Positions 1 through 7,196 of a stretch of DNA of 11,941 nucleotides are shown here, piece by piece. The notes under the pieces were generated by a model. The model was not told the DNA's origin, made no database searches, and saw only the letters and a list, made by a program, of their open reading frames with translations. Source of the stretch: an uncultured Flammeovirgaceae bacterium (lineage in GTDB: Bacteria > Bacteroidota > Bacteroidia > Cytophagales > Cyclobacteriaceae); contig CAMPJM010000077.1 in assembly GCA_946886805.1 (NCBI GenBank), positions 1 to 11,941 of the forward strand, in the 5' to 3' direction. The translations under genes and the position numbers were made by a program. The first letter of the stretch is position 1. Every line of letters starts with the position of its first letter.

Positions 1-87
1 AGCAATGGAATTTAAGCCATAATAATCTGAATATTACACGTGTTATCAAACCATGCAGGTGAAGTGAAATTCTATTGGACCTAATAG

Positions 88-95
88 TAATTTTG
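88..95 (+). promoter_or_regulatory. possible -7 element (TAATTTTG) ahead of nhaB
   Basis: TAATTTTG matches the Bacteroidota -7 consensus TAnnTTTG. No good TTG -33 element is present 19-21 bases upstream, so support is weak. If it is real, transcription would begin at about 98-100. The nhaB message would then be nearly leaderless from the ATG at 100, or translation would start further in. An 8-base palindrome (ACACGTGT, 36-43) lies further upstream and could be an operator, but nothing else supports that. Confidence 0.22.
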
Positions 96-99
96 GTGC

Positions 100-1668
100 A
101 TGGGACAAATAATAAGGGTACTTCGGTTTACATTGCTTCGGGTGGTTTGGAAGAGCTATCGCAACGAAGTTTTTTTGCCACAGGTTGTAAAAGCAGATAA
201 TTCTATTTTCTTAAAAACCTTCATGGGGAATAGCCCTATGTGGTATAAAGAGCTGATATTGGTATTTCTGATCATCAATCCTATCTTGTTTTATTTTACA
301 GGAGCCACTTTTGTTGCCTGGGTAATGCTCACACAATTTATTATTACTCTGGCCTTGGCATTGCAATGCTATCCCTTATTGCCAGGTGGTCTTATAGCCA
401 TACAAGCGGTCTTTATGGGACTTGTTACCCCAGAGGGAGTTTATAAAGAAGTAGCAGGGAATTTACAGGTGATTCTGCTGTTGTTGTTTATGGTAGCAGG
501 AATTCATTTTATGAAAGATCTGCTTTCCTGGATTTTCACAAAGATACTTACCGGAATCAATTCCAAAATATGGTTGTCCTTAACCTTCTGTTTTTTAGGA
601 GCAATGTTATCGGCTTGGCTGGATGCACTTACAGTGACTGCAGTGATGATTGCCGTAGTTTATACGTTTTATAATTTATACGTTCAGGCAGACCTCAAGG
701 AAAGGGTTCCGGGAAATCTAAGTGATGACGAAAGAAAAAATATAGCAAGAGAAGACCTTGATCAATTTGATGCTTTCCTAAGAAATTTAATGATGCACGG
801 CTTGGTAGGAACCGCAATAGGTGGCGTTTGTACTATGGTAGGGGAACCGCAGAACCTTATCATCGCACAAAAAATGGGTTGGTCTTTCAAGGATTTTTTC
901 ATGCAGATGATTCATATAACCGGACCAATAATTGTTTTTGGTTTTGCCACTACTTATTTTGTTGAGAAGTTTAGAATAGCAGGTTATGGCGCTAAAATGC
1001 CAGAACGTGTAAAGGTAATTTTGATGAAAGCAGCAAAAGATGCTGAGGGAGAAATGAATGCATCAAAAAGATATCAACTTTGGATCCAGGGAATTGCAGC
1101 AGTCTGGGTAATTGTAGCTTTGGCATTGCACTTAGCGGAAGTAGGATTGATAGGACTATCTGTCATTGTCTTTTTAGCGATATTTACCGGTAAAAGCAGT
1201 GAACATGTAATCGGACAGTCTTTTCAGGAAGCTACGCCCTTTGCTTCCCTGCTAATAGTATTCTTTGTAATTGTAGGAATGGTAGAACATACAGGCCTTT
1301 TTCAGCCTATAATTGAAGCTGCTTTAGCCAAGGAAGGAGATGGTCAGACATATTTCTTCTTTTTTGCTTCGGGATTGCTCTCCGCTATCAGTGATAATGT
1401 GTTTGTTGCCTCTATTTATATTCAAGAAGCGATAAATTCTATACAGGATCGTGCCCAACTGGAAAAAATTGCCATTGCCATTAACGTAGGAACCAACATT
1501 CCGTCCATAGCAACACCAAATGGTCAGGCTGCTTTCTTGTTCTTGTTGACAAACGTATTAGCTTCCAAAATACATCTTTCCTATTTTAGAATGATTAAAA
1601 TGGCGATTCCTTACCTGATCGTTTTAACTACGGTAGCGGCAATATTTTTAACAATTAACTGGATATAG
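100..1668 (+). CDS. nhaB: Na+/H+ antiporter NhaB
   Basis: Integral inner-membrane antiporter that expels Na+ in exchange for H+, important for sodium tolerance and pH homeostasis. The 522-residue product matches E. coli NhaB as I recall it nearly end to end: FMGNSPMWYK (41-50), CYPLLPGG (90-97), MVAGIHFMK (131-139), MVGEPQNLIIA (246-256), LALHLAEVGLIGLSVI in the middle, and ISDNVFVASIY then TPNGQAAFLFLLT near the end. Asp175 in AWLDALTV aligns with Asp147 of E. coli NhaB, reported as important for transport. Many hydrophobic segments are evident. The first 28 or so residues have no counterpart in E. coli NhaB, so the real start may be downstream, for example TTG at 175, which would give 497 residues. 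No Shine-Dalgarno sequence favours either start. The C-terminus is shorter than in E. coli. Downstream lies a repeat-rich gap, and no partner gene is adjacent. Confidence 0.96.
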   Translation: MGQIIRVLRFTLLRVVWKSYRNEVFLPQVVKADNSIFLKTFMGNSPMWYKELILVFLIINPILFYFTGATFVAWVMLTQFIITLALALQCYPLLPGGLIAIQAVFMGLVTPEGVYKEVAGNLQVILLLLFMVAGIHFMKDLLSWIFTKILTGINSKIWLSLTFCFLGAMLSAWLDALTVTAVMIAVVYTFYNLYVQADLKERVPGNLSDDERKNIAREDLDQFDAFLRNLMMHGLVGTAIGGVCTMVGEPQNLIIAQKMGWSFKDFFMQMIHITGPIIVFGFATTYFVEKFRIAGYGAKMPERVKVILMKAAKDAEGEMNASKRYQLWIQGIAAVWVIVALALHLAEVGLIGLSVIVFLAIFTGKSSEHVIGQSFQEATPFASLLIVFFVIVGMVEHTGLFQPIIEAALAKEGDGQTYFFFFASGLLSAISDNVFVASIYIQEAINSIQDRAQLEKIAIAINVGTNIPSIATPNGQAAFLFLLTNVLASKIHLSYFRMIKMAIPYLIVLTTVAAIFLTINWI

Positions 1669-1697
1669 GTTTCGAAATAACGATCTCACGTCGAACT

Positions 1698-1732
1698 CTG
1701 CTCTTCCGGGTTTGCAATCCGGAAGCTCTAAC
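1698..1732. repeat. REP-like hairpin, copy 1 of a 35-bp direct repeat
   Basis: Arms CTTCCGGGTT (1703-1712) and AATCCGGAAG (1716-1725) pair through 10 positions around a 3-base loop TGC, with one G-T wobble (1710 with 1718). The 35-base unit recurs at 1930-1964 with a single difference, and that difference falls in the stem. It lies 35 bp after the nhaB stop and could protect or end the transcript, but no T-run follows. Confidence 0.85.
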
Positions 1733-1771
1733 GTAAGACCGCACAGATTTCAGTAAGCCAAGCAATTTGTT

Positions 1772-1789
1772 CAACCCTTTTCAGGGTTG
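1772..1789 (+). terminator. hairpin, possible nhaB terminator
   Basis: CAACCCT (1772-1778) pairs perfectly with AGGGTTG (1783-1789) around a 4-base loop TTTC. A T-rich stretch begins about ten bases later (GATTTTATTTTTC), which is further away than in a classical intrinsic terminator. It may equally be another member of the local hairpin family. Confidence 0.3.
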
Positions 1790-1820
1790 GGTTCGGTGAT
1801 TTTATTTTTCTATTCATGTT

Positions 1821-1858
1821 AAAGCCCTTCAGGCTTTCAAAGTGTCGATTGGCAATCG
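1821..1858. repeat. two adjacent small hairpins
   Basis: AAAGCC (1821-1826) pairs with GGCTTT (1832-1837) around CTTCA. CGATT (1846-1850) pairs with AATCG (1854-1858) around the 3-base loop GGC. The second has the same ATT-nnn-AAT design as the neighbouring hairpins at 1703, 1935, 1966, 2003 and 2031, but with a different outer stem. Confidence 0.6.
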
Positions 1859-1929
1859 GGCAATAAAGAAAGCAAAAGATTCAATTAATATTTGGTTGTT
1901 TGATTAATCTGCTGTTAAAAAAGCTTATA

Positions 1930-1964
1930 CTGCTCTTCCGGATTTGCAATCCGGAAGCTCTAAC
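1930..1964. repeat. REP-like hairpin, copy 2 of the 35-bp direct repeat
   Basis: Perfect 10-bp stem: CTTCCGGATT (1935-1944), loop TGC, AATCCGGAAG (1948-1957). It matches 34 of 35 bases with 1698-1732. The one change replaces the wobble pair there with a Watson-Crick pair. Flanks (CTG before, CTCTAAC after) are also shared, so the repeat unit is larger than the palindrome. Confidence 0.88.
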
Positions 1965-1965
1965 T

Positions 1966-2047
1966 TAGGATTTGTAATCCTATTTAAACAAGTCCATAAA
2001 ACGCATTGCAAATGCTTGCTTTAGTTAGGACGGGATTACAAATCCCG
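1966..2047. repeat. three three-base-loop hairpins in series
   Basis: TAGGATT (1966-1972), TGT, AATCCTA (1976-1982); then GCATT (2003-2007), GCA, AATGC (2011-2015); then CGGGATT (2031-2037), ACA, AATCCCG (2041-2047). All three are perfect stems with exactly three loop bases and the same inner ATT/AAT pairs, but the outer stems differ. With 1703-1725, 1846-1858 and 1935-1957 this makes six such hairpins in about 350 bp. Confidence 0.8.
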
Positions 2048-2125
2048 ACCAGCGGTTCAATTTAGCAGCAGAAGTAAATACTGTGATCGCTGCTCAATCC
2101 ATCTATTCTCTATGTTAATGAACCA

Positions 2126-2308
2126 ATGGCCACATATGTTGCCTTAATATTTCATAAAGGTGGTTTAATAGATGATAAATCCGGTCTACTTGAACCTGGG
2201 CCAAAAGGAAAGGCATATGCAAAATTTCATTCGATGGAGGAAGTAAACAATCATAAAGCTAACCTGCAAAAAGTTGGTTCAAGATTGGATAATTTGATGG
2301 ATGAGTAG
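2126..2308 (+). pseudogene. C-terminal remnant of a DUF1801-like protein
   Basis: This 60-residue ORF resembles only the second half of a DUF1801 (YdhG/CyaY-like fold) domain: YVALIFHKGG, then GLLEPGPKGKAYAKF, then a helix around MEEVNNHKANLQKV. The layout parallels HIGFYPVPSG and GYKGAKGSVQF in the full-length DUF1801 protein at 7502-8149. The N-terminal half is absent: an in-frame TGA lies at 2084-2086 and hairpin repeats occupy the sequence before that. The end also looks shifted. Dropping one G from GTTGGTTCAAG (about 2271-2281) would read VVQDWII and then stop, a more typical amphipathic ending than GSRLDNLMDE. I infer a decayed gene. A genuine small protein cannot be excluded. The gene that follows starts 91 bp downstream on the same strand. 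Confidence 0.5.
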
Positions 2309-2399
2309 ATCTTTAAAGCTCATTGTAAAATCTTATTTAAACTTTCAATGCTGAGCATATAAACCAAACTTTGATCCCGGTGTTGTATTTAAAAAAAAT

Positions 2400-3128
2400 A
2401 TGCCAGAGGGACCTTCTATTGTAATTTTAAAAGAAGCCGTACAGCAGTTTAAGGGAAAGAAAGTCGTTGAAGTCTCCGGTAACAGGAAAATTGATCTCAA
2501 AAAAATGGAGGGCTTGAAAGTTATTGATTTTTTGTCCCTCGGGAAGCAATTCTTTATTCGTTTTGAAAATTTTGCTGTACGAATTCATTTGCTTTTATTT
2601 GGCACTTACCGAATCAATGAAAGCAAGGAAACGCCAGCACGGTTGAGCCTTATTTTTGACAACGGAGAGCTGAACTTTTATGGCTGTTCCGTTCAGTATG
2701 TTGAGGAGGACCTGGACGAAGTTTATGATTGGTCTTCCGATGTGATGTCTGATTTCTGGGATCCGGAGCAGGCAAAGGTGAAACTGCTAAAGCAACCTTC
2801 TATGATGGTTTGTGATGCATTGCTTAATCAGGATATTTTTGCGGGAGTAGGTAACATTATCAAAAATGAGGTTCTGTATAGAATTAAAGTTCATCCTGAA
2901 TCAGTGATTGAAAATATTCCTGATGAAAAGTTGGATGAAATGATAGAGGAGGCAAGAATTTATAGTTTTGAATTTCTGGAGTGGAAGAAGAGGTTTGAAC
3001 TAAAAAAGCACTGGCTAGCCCACACAAAAAAGACCTGTTTAAGGTGTGATCTCCCTTTTATAAAACTGTACCTTGGCAAAACCAAACGAAGATCATTTTT
3101 CTGCAATAATTGCCAGATTAAATTTTGA
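2400..3128 (+). CDS. Fpg/Nei-family DNA glycosylase, endonuclease VIII-like
   Basis: Bifunctional base-excision repair enzyme: it removes oxidised bases and cuts the abasic site through a Schiff base formed by its N-terminal proline. Seen in the 242 residues: MPEGP at the start, giving catalytic Pro2 and Glu3 (MPEGP is more Nei-like than the MPELP of Fpg); Lys49 in LGKQFF at the position of the conserved lysine; a helix-two-turn-helix at about 138-166 including LLNQDIFAGVGNIIKNE with the conserved Asn152; and a C-terminal zinc finger with Cys213, Cys216, Cys235 and Cys238, with Arg230 at the DNA-contacting position five before the third cysteine. It is a little shorter than E. coli Nei. The start is fixed by the catalytic N-terminus. 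It is preceded by an A-run and not a Shine-Dalgarno sequence. Substrate preference (oxidised pyrimidines or purines) cannot be read from the sequence. Confidence 0.93.
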   Translation: MPEGPSIVILKEAVQQFKGKKVVEVSGNRKIDLKKMEGLKVIDFLSLGKQFFIRFENFAVRIHLLLFGTYRINESKETPARLSLIFDNGELNFYGCSVQYVEEDLDEVYDWSSDVMSDFWDPEQAKVKLLKQPSMMVCDALLNQDIFAGVGNIIKNEVLYRIKVHPESVIENIPDEKLDEMIEEARIYSFEFLEWKKRFELKKHWLAHTKKTCLRCDLPFIKLYLGKTKRRSFFCNNCQIKF

Positions 3129-3138
3129 TAACTGTGGG

Positions 3139-3155
3139 AAGGATTACAAATCCTT
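3139..3155. repeat. three-base-loop hairpin just after the glycosylase gene
   Basis: AAGGATT (3139-3145), loop ACA, AATCCTT (3149-3155): a perfect 7-bp stem starting 11 bp after the stop codon, of the same ATT-nnn-AAT family as those after nhaB. It lies between convergent genes and so could act on transcripts from either side, but there is no T-run on either strand. Confidence 0.7.
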
Positions 3156-3164
3156 AGTTAGGGA

Positions 3165-3209
3165 CTTCCGAATTGTGCCATAGGCATCCCTTTGGGGCAA
3201 ATCCGGAAG
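3165..3209. repeat. split REP-like hairpin with a second hairpin in its loop
   Basis: Outer arms CTTCCGAATT (3165-3174) and AATCCGGAAG (3200-3209) pair with one A-C mismatch. The right arm is identical to that of the 1703 and 1935 hairpins. The loop is 25 bases, G (3175) and CA (3198-3199) flanking 22 extra bases. Removing 3176-3197 restores a standard GCA loop. The extra segment contains TGCC-ATA-GGCA (3176-3186), itself a three-base-loop hairpin. The rest of the 143-bp gap (to 3271) is GC-richer, with GCTGCG repeated at 3211-3216 and 3227-3232. Confidence 0.7.
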
Positions 3210-3271
3210 AGCTGCGAGAAGAAAGCGCTGCGGGAGGGTGAAAGCCGCGACACAACATTTACAACCCCTTG

Positions 3272-6200
3272 CTAAGAAAACAACCCTACCAGTTCCTTTT
3301 TTGACAGAGATTTAAGAATTGCGGTGTCTGTCTTGATAAGGTCTTTGGCCAATGATTTTTTTGAATCTTGTAGCACCATCATTTTTTCTTCAATCGTATC
3401 GGGGCAAATTAGCCTTACCGCTACCACATTTTTATGCTGCCCTATACGATGACTTCTGTCAATCGCCTGGTTTTCCACTGCCGGATTCCACCAGGGATCT
3501 ACTATATAAACATAATCTGCTTCGGTCAGATTTAAACCTGTGCCTCCTGCTTTCAAACTTATCAGGAATATCCGGACTTCCGAATTGTTTTGAAATTTCT
3601 CTACTTCTGCAGACCTTTCTTTTGTTTGTCCGGTCAGATATTGATAGCCGATATTCCTATCGTCCAGTTCTTTTTTAATCAATTCCAACATTCTTACAAA
3701 CTGAGAAAAGACGAGTATTTTATGCTGAGGTGATTTGCTTTCAATCTGCTCAATCAGCACTTCTATCTTCGCAGAAGTATCTCCATAATACTGTTCATCT
3801 GCAAGGAGGGCCGCCGAATTACAAATTTGCCGAAGCTTTGTGAGCCCTTGTAAAACATGCATCGTATGTTTAGGGATATCAGCATCCTTTTTCTTCTCTA
3901 AAAATTCCCTGAATTGTTTGGCATAAGCATCATAGACTTTGCGTTGTTCAGCCCCCATCTCACAATAAATAACCATTTCAGTTTTTTCAGGTAGCTCTTT
4001 CGCCACTTGTTCTTTTGTTCTTCTTAACAGAAACGGATTGATTTTTTGTTGAAGTTCCTTTGCTCGTTTATTGTCACTGAACCGGTCAATCGGCGTCGAA
4101 TAGTGCCGCTTAAAATATTGTTTACTTCCCAAAAGACCCTGACAGGCAAATGATAGCTGTCCATAAAGATCAAAAGTGTTGTTTTCAATGGGAGTACCGG
4201 TAAGCAGTAGTTTATTCCTGGACTGCAGCAATCGGGCTGCTTTGTAACGTTGGCTTTCAGGATTTTTTATTGCCTGCGATTCATCTAAAATAATATAATT
4301 GAAAACGAATTTTCTCAGAAAGTTAATATCGGCCAATAGGGTGCCATAAGTGGTGAGTACAATTTCATGCTGATTGAACTTTTCGATCTCAGTTTTTCTG
4401 TTTGTGCCATGGATCGTCAGGATTTTAATAGATGGCGCATATTTTTTAACCTCCGCCTGCCAATTAAAGATCAGAGAGGTGGGCACAACAACAAGATTTG
4501 TATTTTGATTTCTCTTTTTTCGCTGCGAAAGTATAAAAGCAATTATCTGAATTGTTTTTCCCAAACCCATATCATCAGCCAAACAGCCACCAAAATTAAA
4601 CTCATCTAAAAAATTAAGCCAGTTTAGACCCTGTTTCTGATAATCACGAAGAGAGGCTTTCAATCCAACCGGAATTTCTACATGGCTAATAACCTCAAAA
4701 GCTGCAAGCTTTGACTTGTAGATAGCCAATTCTCTTTTTACCTCTTTGCTCAGAACTTCCTCTTCGAAAAGTATGGAAATGTCTGTAAAATTAACTTTAG
4801 GGATTCGTAGAATTTCTTCCTCAATTTCCCCGGCCTGAAAATATTTTGAAAACTTCTCTATCCAATGTTCAGGTAAAATCCCAGTGGTGCCGTCTCCTAA
4901 AATTATAAACCTCGTTTTGTTTTTCGCAGCTTTCTGTAGGTGCTTTAGAGCTACTTTTTGACTTCCAAAGTCAACAGCGATCGCAGTGTCAAACCAATTA
5001 ATTCCGCTGTTTACGCTGACGGAAATTTTTGCCTTATTTGGATTAAAGTTGAGGTTACCGAGTTCTTTAAAGCCCAATACTGATATACCTGATTTTTGCC
5101 AGGCCTCAAATGCCTCTAAAAACCAGTCATCCTTTAGGAAAGTTGATTTGTGTAGGTAAAAACAATCTTTATTTGGGTTTCCAACCATTTGTTCTTTGAA
5201 ATCAGGGTGCTGGTTTATCAGAACGTTGGTAAACCTAAGTTCAGACTCCTCATTTCTGGGCAAGCTAAAAGGCTCTCCTTTCAGATCAATGCCATATAAT
5301 TGCTTTCGGGAAAGTACCGGAATTTCCATGGTACCATACTTCATCACAGGAGTTATTAACACAAAGTCATCAGAATCTGAAAGATAAATTAGCTTTTCGT
5401 TTTTTTTGTCCAAACCTATTTCCTGGAGTTGCTCCGCGGTTGCTGGCTTGAGATAGGAGTAATTTATATGGACCCTGGACTCCAGCTTTGAAAGTAAATT
5501 TTGACGGAACTCCTCAAATTTAGATTCGTGAAGCAATATCTTATTGCTGTATTTTTTAAAGAAATCAATAATGCGAAGGAAATCAAAATTGTCAATTAGG
5601 TGAAGATAGTTCCCTAATAAGAGAAAATATTGATGTTGAAGGTTTAACTTATCTAATGGATATGATGTGTCGTCAATTATGACATGCCCGTTTACTTCAT
5701 AAAACTTTCCCCTTTGATCTACGCTCAGCCTCAAATCAATTGGCAAAGTGCCAAGCTTTACCGGCACTACAGAAGTGGCCTTTATCACATCTGATATTTC
5801 TTTTTTATGATAGAAAACTTCCAACTGTAACGGGTTTTTGACCAAGGCCTTTAATGCCTGAATATCAGAATTAGAGATTTCGATATCATAGTTGTTTTTG
5901 AAACCAGAGATCGCAGTAAAAAATTTTACAATATCTTTATCGTCTGTCTTCCAAATAAAATCTAATGGGCTCAGGGGATTTAAAGGGTTTTTGATGTTTC
6001 CTCCCTTTGTCGTGTGTGCATCAAAAAGCTCAACGGACAATTGTTTATAATACCTGTGCTGTCCAATCACCAGAATCATTTTTGTGCTCTCCTTTTGAGT
6101 AGTTATACCTGGGGTGATAATATTTGGTTGAGGAGCCAGATTAGCTTCCAAAAAGCTTGAAGTTAATTTGCTGATTGGGAATAGCTCTTTAAGCTTAGGT

Positions 6201-6661
6201 TTGATTTCCAGAGATTTATTGACATACTGTAGCTGGAAATAATCATCCAGGTTCTCTTCATTTTCAATGCCATATTCGACAGCCTCTTCCCTCAGTTTGG
6301 ACTGACGGAGCTTATCATCAAAGAATGCCCGGATTTCAGGCCGGTGCATCATATTAAAAAGCACCTGGACCTGATGTTCACAAAGTTTTCGCTTTGGAAT
6401 GTTACAGCCACAAGAAAGGGTGAGGGTTTTGTCCTGTAGCAACACTTTAACCTCTGAGGACAAAATGGCATCCGCTAAATGAATAAAATTAGCAGTTTTG
6501 ATTTCAATGGATTTGGGATGTATATCGAAAAAGCCTCTTTGATCTGTTTTCGCTTGCTCCGAACTATGCGTTAAAATAAAAGGGGTGGTGAGATCTGAAA
6601 TATCAAAATCCTGAAAAATATAATCATACCGATGCACTTCAATTGAATCGCCTTTTTGCAC
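3272..6661 (-). CDS. SWIM zinc-finger SNF2-family helicase-like ATPase
   Basis: Large (1129 residues) SNF2-type ATPase, expected to use ATP to translocate along double-stranded DNA and remodel or displace bound proteins; its target is unknown. An N-terminal SWIM zinc finger shows Cys84-Gly-Cys86 and Cys94-Glu-His96. A long middle region (about 110-660) fits the poorly conserved part of bacterial SNF2 proteins. The ATPase core follows: LRDYQKQGLNWL (671-682), Walker A DDMGLGKT (696-703), DESQ box (793-796), LLLTGTPIENN (818-828), LLRRTKEQV (878-886), KILVFSQF (981-988), SLKAGGTGLNL (1035-1045) and DRSHRIGQ (1068-1075). The core looks intact. The start is GTG, the only usable start between an in-frame TAA at 6686-6688 and the SWIM motif. 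The small ORF upstream is in the same frame and 24 bp away, so the two are probably co-transcribed. It converges with the glycosylase gene. Confidence 0.95.
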   Translation of the reverse strand: MQKGDSIEVHRYDYIFQDFDISDLTTPFILTHSSEQAKTDQRGFFDIHPKSIEIKTANFIHLADAILSSEVKVLLQDKTLTLSCGCNIPKRKLCEHQVQVLFNMMHRPEIRAFFDDKLRQSKLREEAVEYGIENEENLDDYFQLQYVNKSLEIKPKLKELFPISKLTSSFLEANLAPQPNIITPGITTQKESTKMILVIGQHRYYKQLSVELFDAHTTKGGNIKNPLNPLSPLDFIWKTDDKDIVKFFTAISGFKNNYDIEISNSDIQALKALVKNPLQLEVFYHKKEISDVIKATSVVPVKLGTLPIDLRLSVDQRGKFYEVNGHVIIDDTSYPLDKLNLQHQYFLLLGNYLHLIDNFDFLRIIDFFKKYSNKILLHESKFEEFRQNLLSKLESRVHINYSYLKPATAEQLQEIGLDKKNEKLIYLSDSDDFVLITPVMKYGTMEIPVLSRKQLYGIDLKGEPFSLPRNEESELRFTNVLINQHPDFKEQMVGNPNKDCFYLHKSTFLKDDWFLEAFEAWQKSGISVLGFKELGNLNFNPNKAKISVSVNSGINWFDTAIAVDFGSQKVALKHLQKAAKNKTRFIILGDGTTGILPEHWIEKFSKYFQAGEIEEEILRIPKVNFTDISILFEEEVLSKEVKRELAIYKSKLAAFEVISHVEIPVGLKASLRDYQKQGLNWLNFLDEFNFGGCLADDMGLGKTIQIIAFILSQRKKRNQNTNLVVVPTSLIFNWQAEVKKYAPSIKILTIHGTNRKTEIEKFNQHEIVLTTYGTLLADINFLRKFVFNYIILDESQAIKNPESQRYKAARLLQSRNKLLLTGTPIENNTFDLYGQLSFACQGLLGSKQYFKRHYSTPIDRFSDNKRAKELQQKINPFLLRRTKEQVAKELPEKTEMVIYCEMGAEQRKVYDAYAKQFREFLEKKKDADIPKHTMHVLQGLTKLRQICNSAALLADEQYYGDTSAKIEVLIEQIESKSPQHKILVFSQFVRMLELIKKELDDRNIGYQYLTGQTKERSAEVEKFQNNSEVRIFLISLKAGGTGLNLTEADYVYIVDPWWNPAVENQAIDRSHRIGQHKNVVAVRLICPDTIEEKMMVLQDSKKSLAKDLIKTDTAILKSLSKKELVGLFS

Positions 6662-6685
6662 TACTATCTTATTTGTCTTGGAAGG

Positions 6686-7087
6686 TTATTTTTGAGAATT
6701 CTTTAAAAGTCCATATAAAACCGGACTAAAAAAAGCAAGGTTTTCCAAAAAGCAGGCCGTGCCGTAGAATTTATTTATGTCAATGTCAGCGTTTTCAGCC
6801 ATGCTTTCCAATAACGCATCCAACATCCCTTGAAATTGATCATTAAATTCCTCTTTACTTATATTCATTTTATTTTTCAGCGTGTTGATGATAAACCAAG
6901 TTGCGGGCGATATAATTCCTGTTTCAAGGTCAACGGCTTGTGATTTGCTTGTAAAGAGCATTAATCCTTTAAAATTACAATATAGAAAATAATACCACAA
7001 GCTTTTCTTGAGGATATAGAATTTAAGAAAATCGTTTTTAGATTTTACATTTACCCCCACCTTTTCTGCTTGGTTCGTTTTTGTCAT
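6686..7087 (-). CDS. hypothetical protein upstream of the SNF2 gene
   Basis: I do not recognise this 133-residue ORF. It has a basic start, an aromatic stretch (WYYFLYCNFKG, 31-41) and a probably helical, acidic second half (about 68-108) ending in a hydrophobic tail (ACFLENLAFFSPVLYGLL). It contains no cysteine cluster and no recognisable motif. It lies in the same frame as the SNF2 ORF, separated by its own TAA and eight codons, which suggests an operon or, less likely, a split gene. The ATG at 7085-7087 falls inside a GTCATCCTGAG-type repeat, so the first residues are repeat-encoded. A downstream start such as GTG at codon 10 or ATG at codon 43 may be the real one. Reality of the gene is moderately likely; function is unknown. 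Confidence 0.5.
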   Translation of the reverse strand: MTKTNQAEKVGVNVKSKNDFLKFYILKKSLWYYFLYCNFKGLMLFTSKSQAVDLETGIISPATWFIINTLKNKMNISKEEFNDQFQGMLDALLESMAENADIDINKFYGTACFLENLAFFSPVLYGLLKNSQK

Positions 7088-7116
7088 CCTGAGGTACGAA
7101 GGATCTTGGTTCGTTT
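7069..7116. repeat. GTCATCCTGAG-type hairpin repeat between 12-bp direct repeats
   Basis: CTTGGTTCGTTT occurs at 7069-7080 and again at 7105-7116, bracketing 24 bases (7081-7104) that contain ATCCT and AGGAT as a small inverted repeat. The core resembles the GTCATCCTGAG...GAAGGATCT element found dispersed in many environmental bacterial genomes. The flanking duplication could be a target-site duplication or a local tandem copy. It provides the apparent ATG of the ORF at 6686-7087. Confidence 0.7.
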
Positions 7117-7196
7117 CGATATAAGCTAATGCAAGAGCTTCGTCAAAAATTTCTAAAAATGCTGCTGCTCGTAAGCGGTGGATTTTATAATATCAT

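Noticed and set aside
1..99. Tail of an upstream gene
   Set aside because: All three plus frames close within this stretch and no recognisable C-terminus is present; too short to judge.
1698..2047. CRISPR array
   Set aside because: The repeated 35-mers are 197 bp apart, stems differ between units, and there are no even spacers or cas genes.
3352..5387. Plus-strand ORFs at 3352-3678, 4367-4609 and 5196-5387
   Set aside because: They lie antisense within the SNF2 coding region, whose protein motifs are unmistakable.
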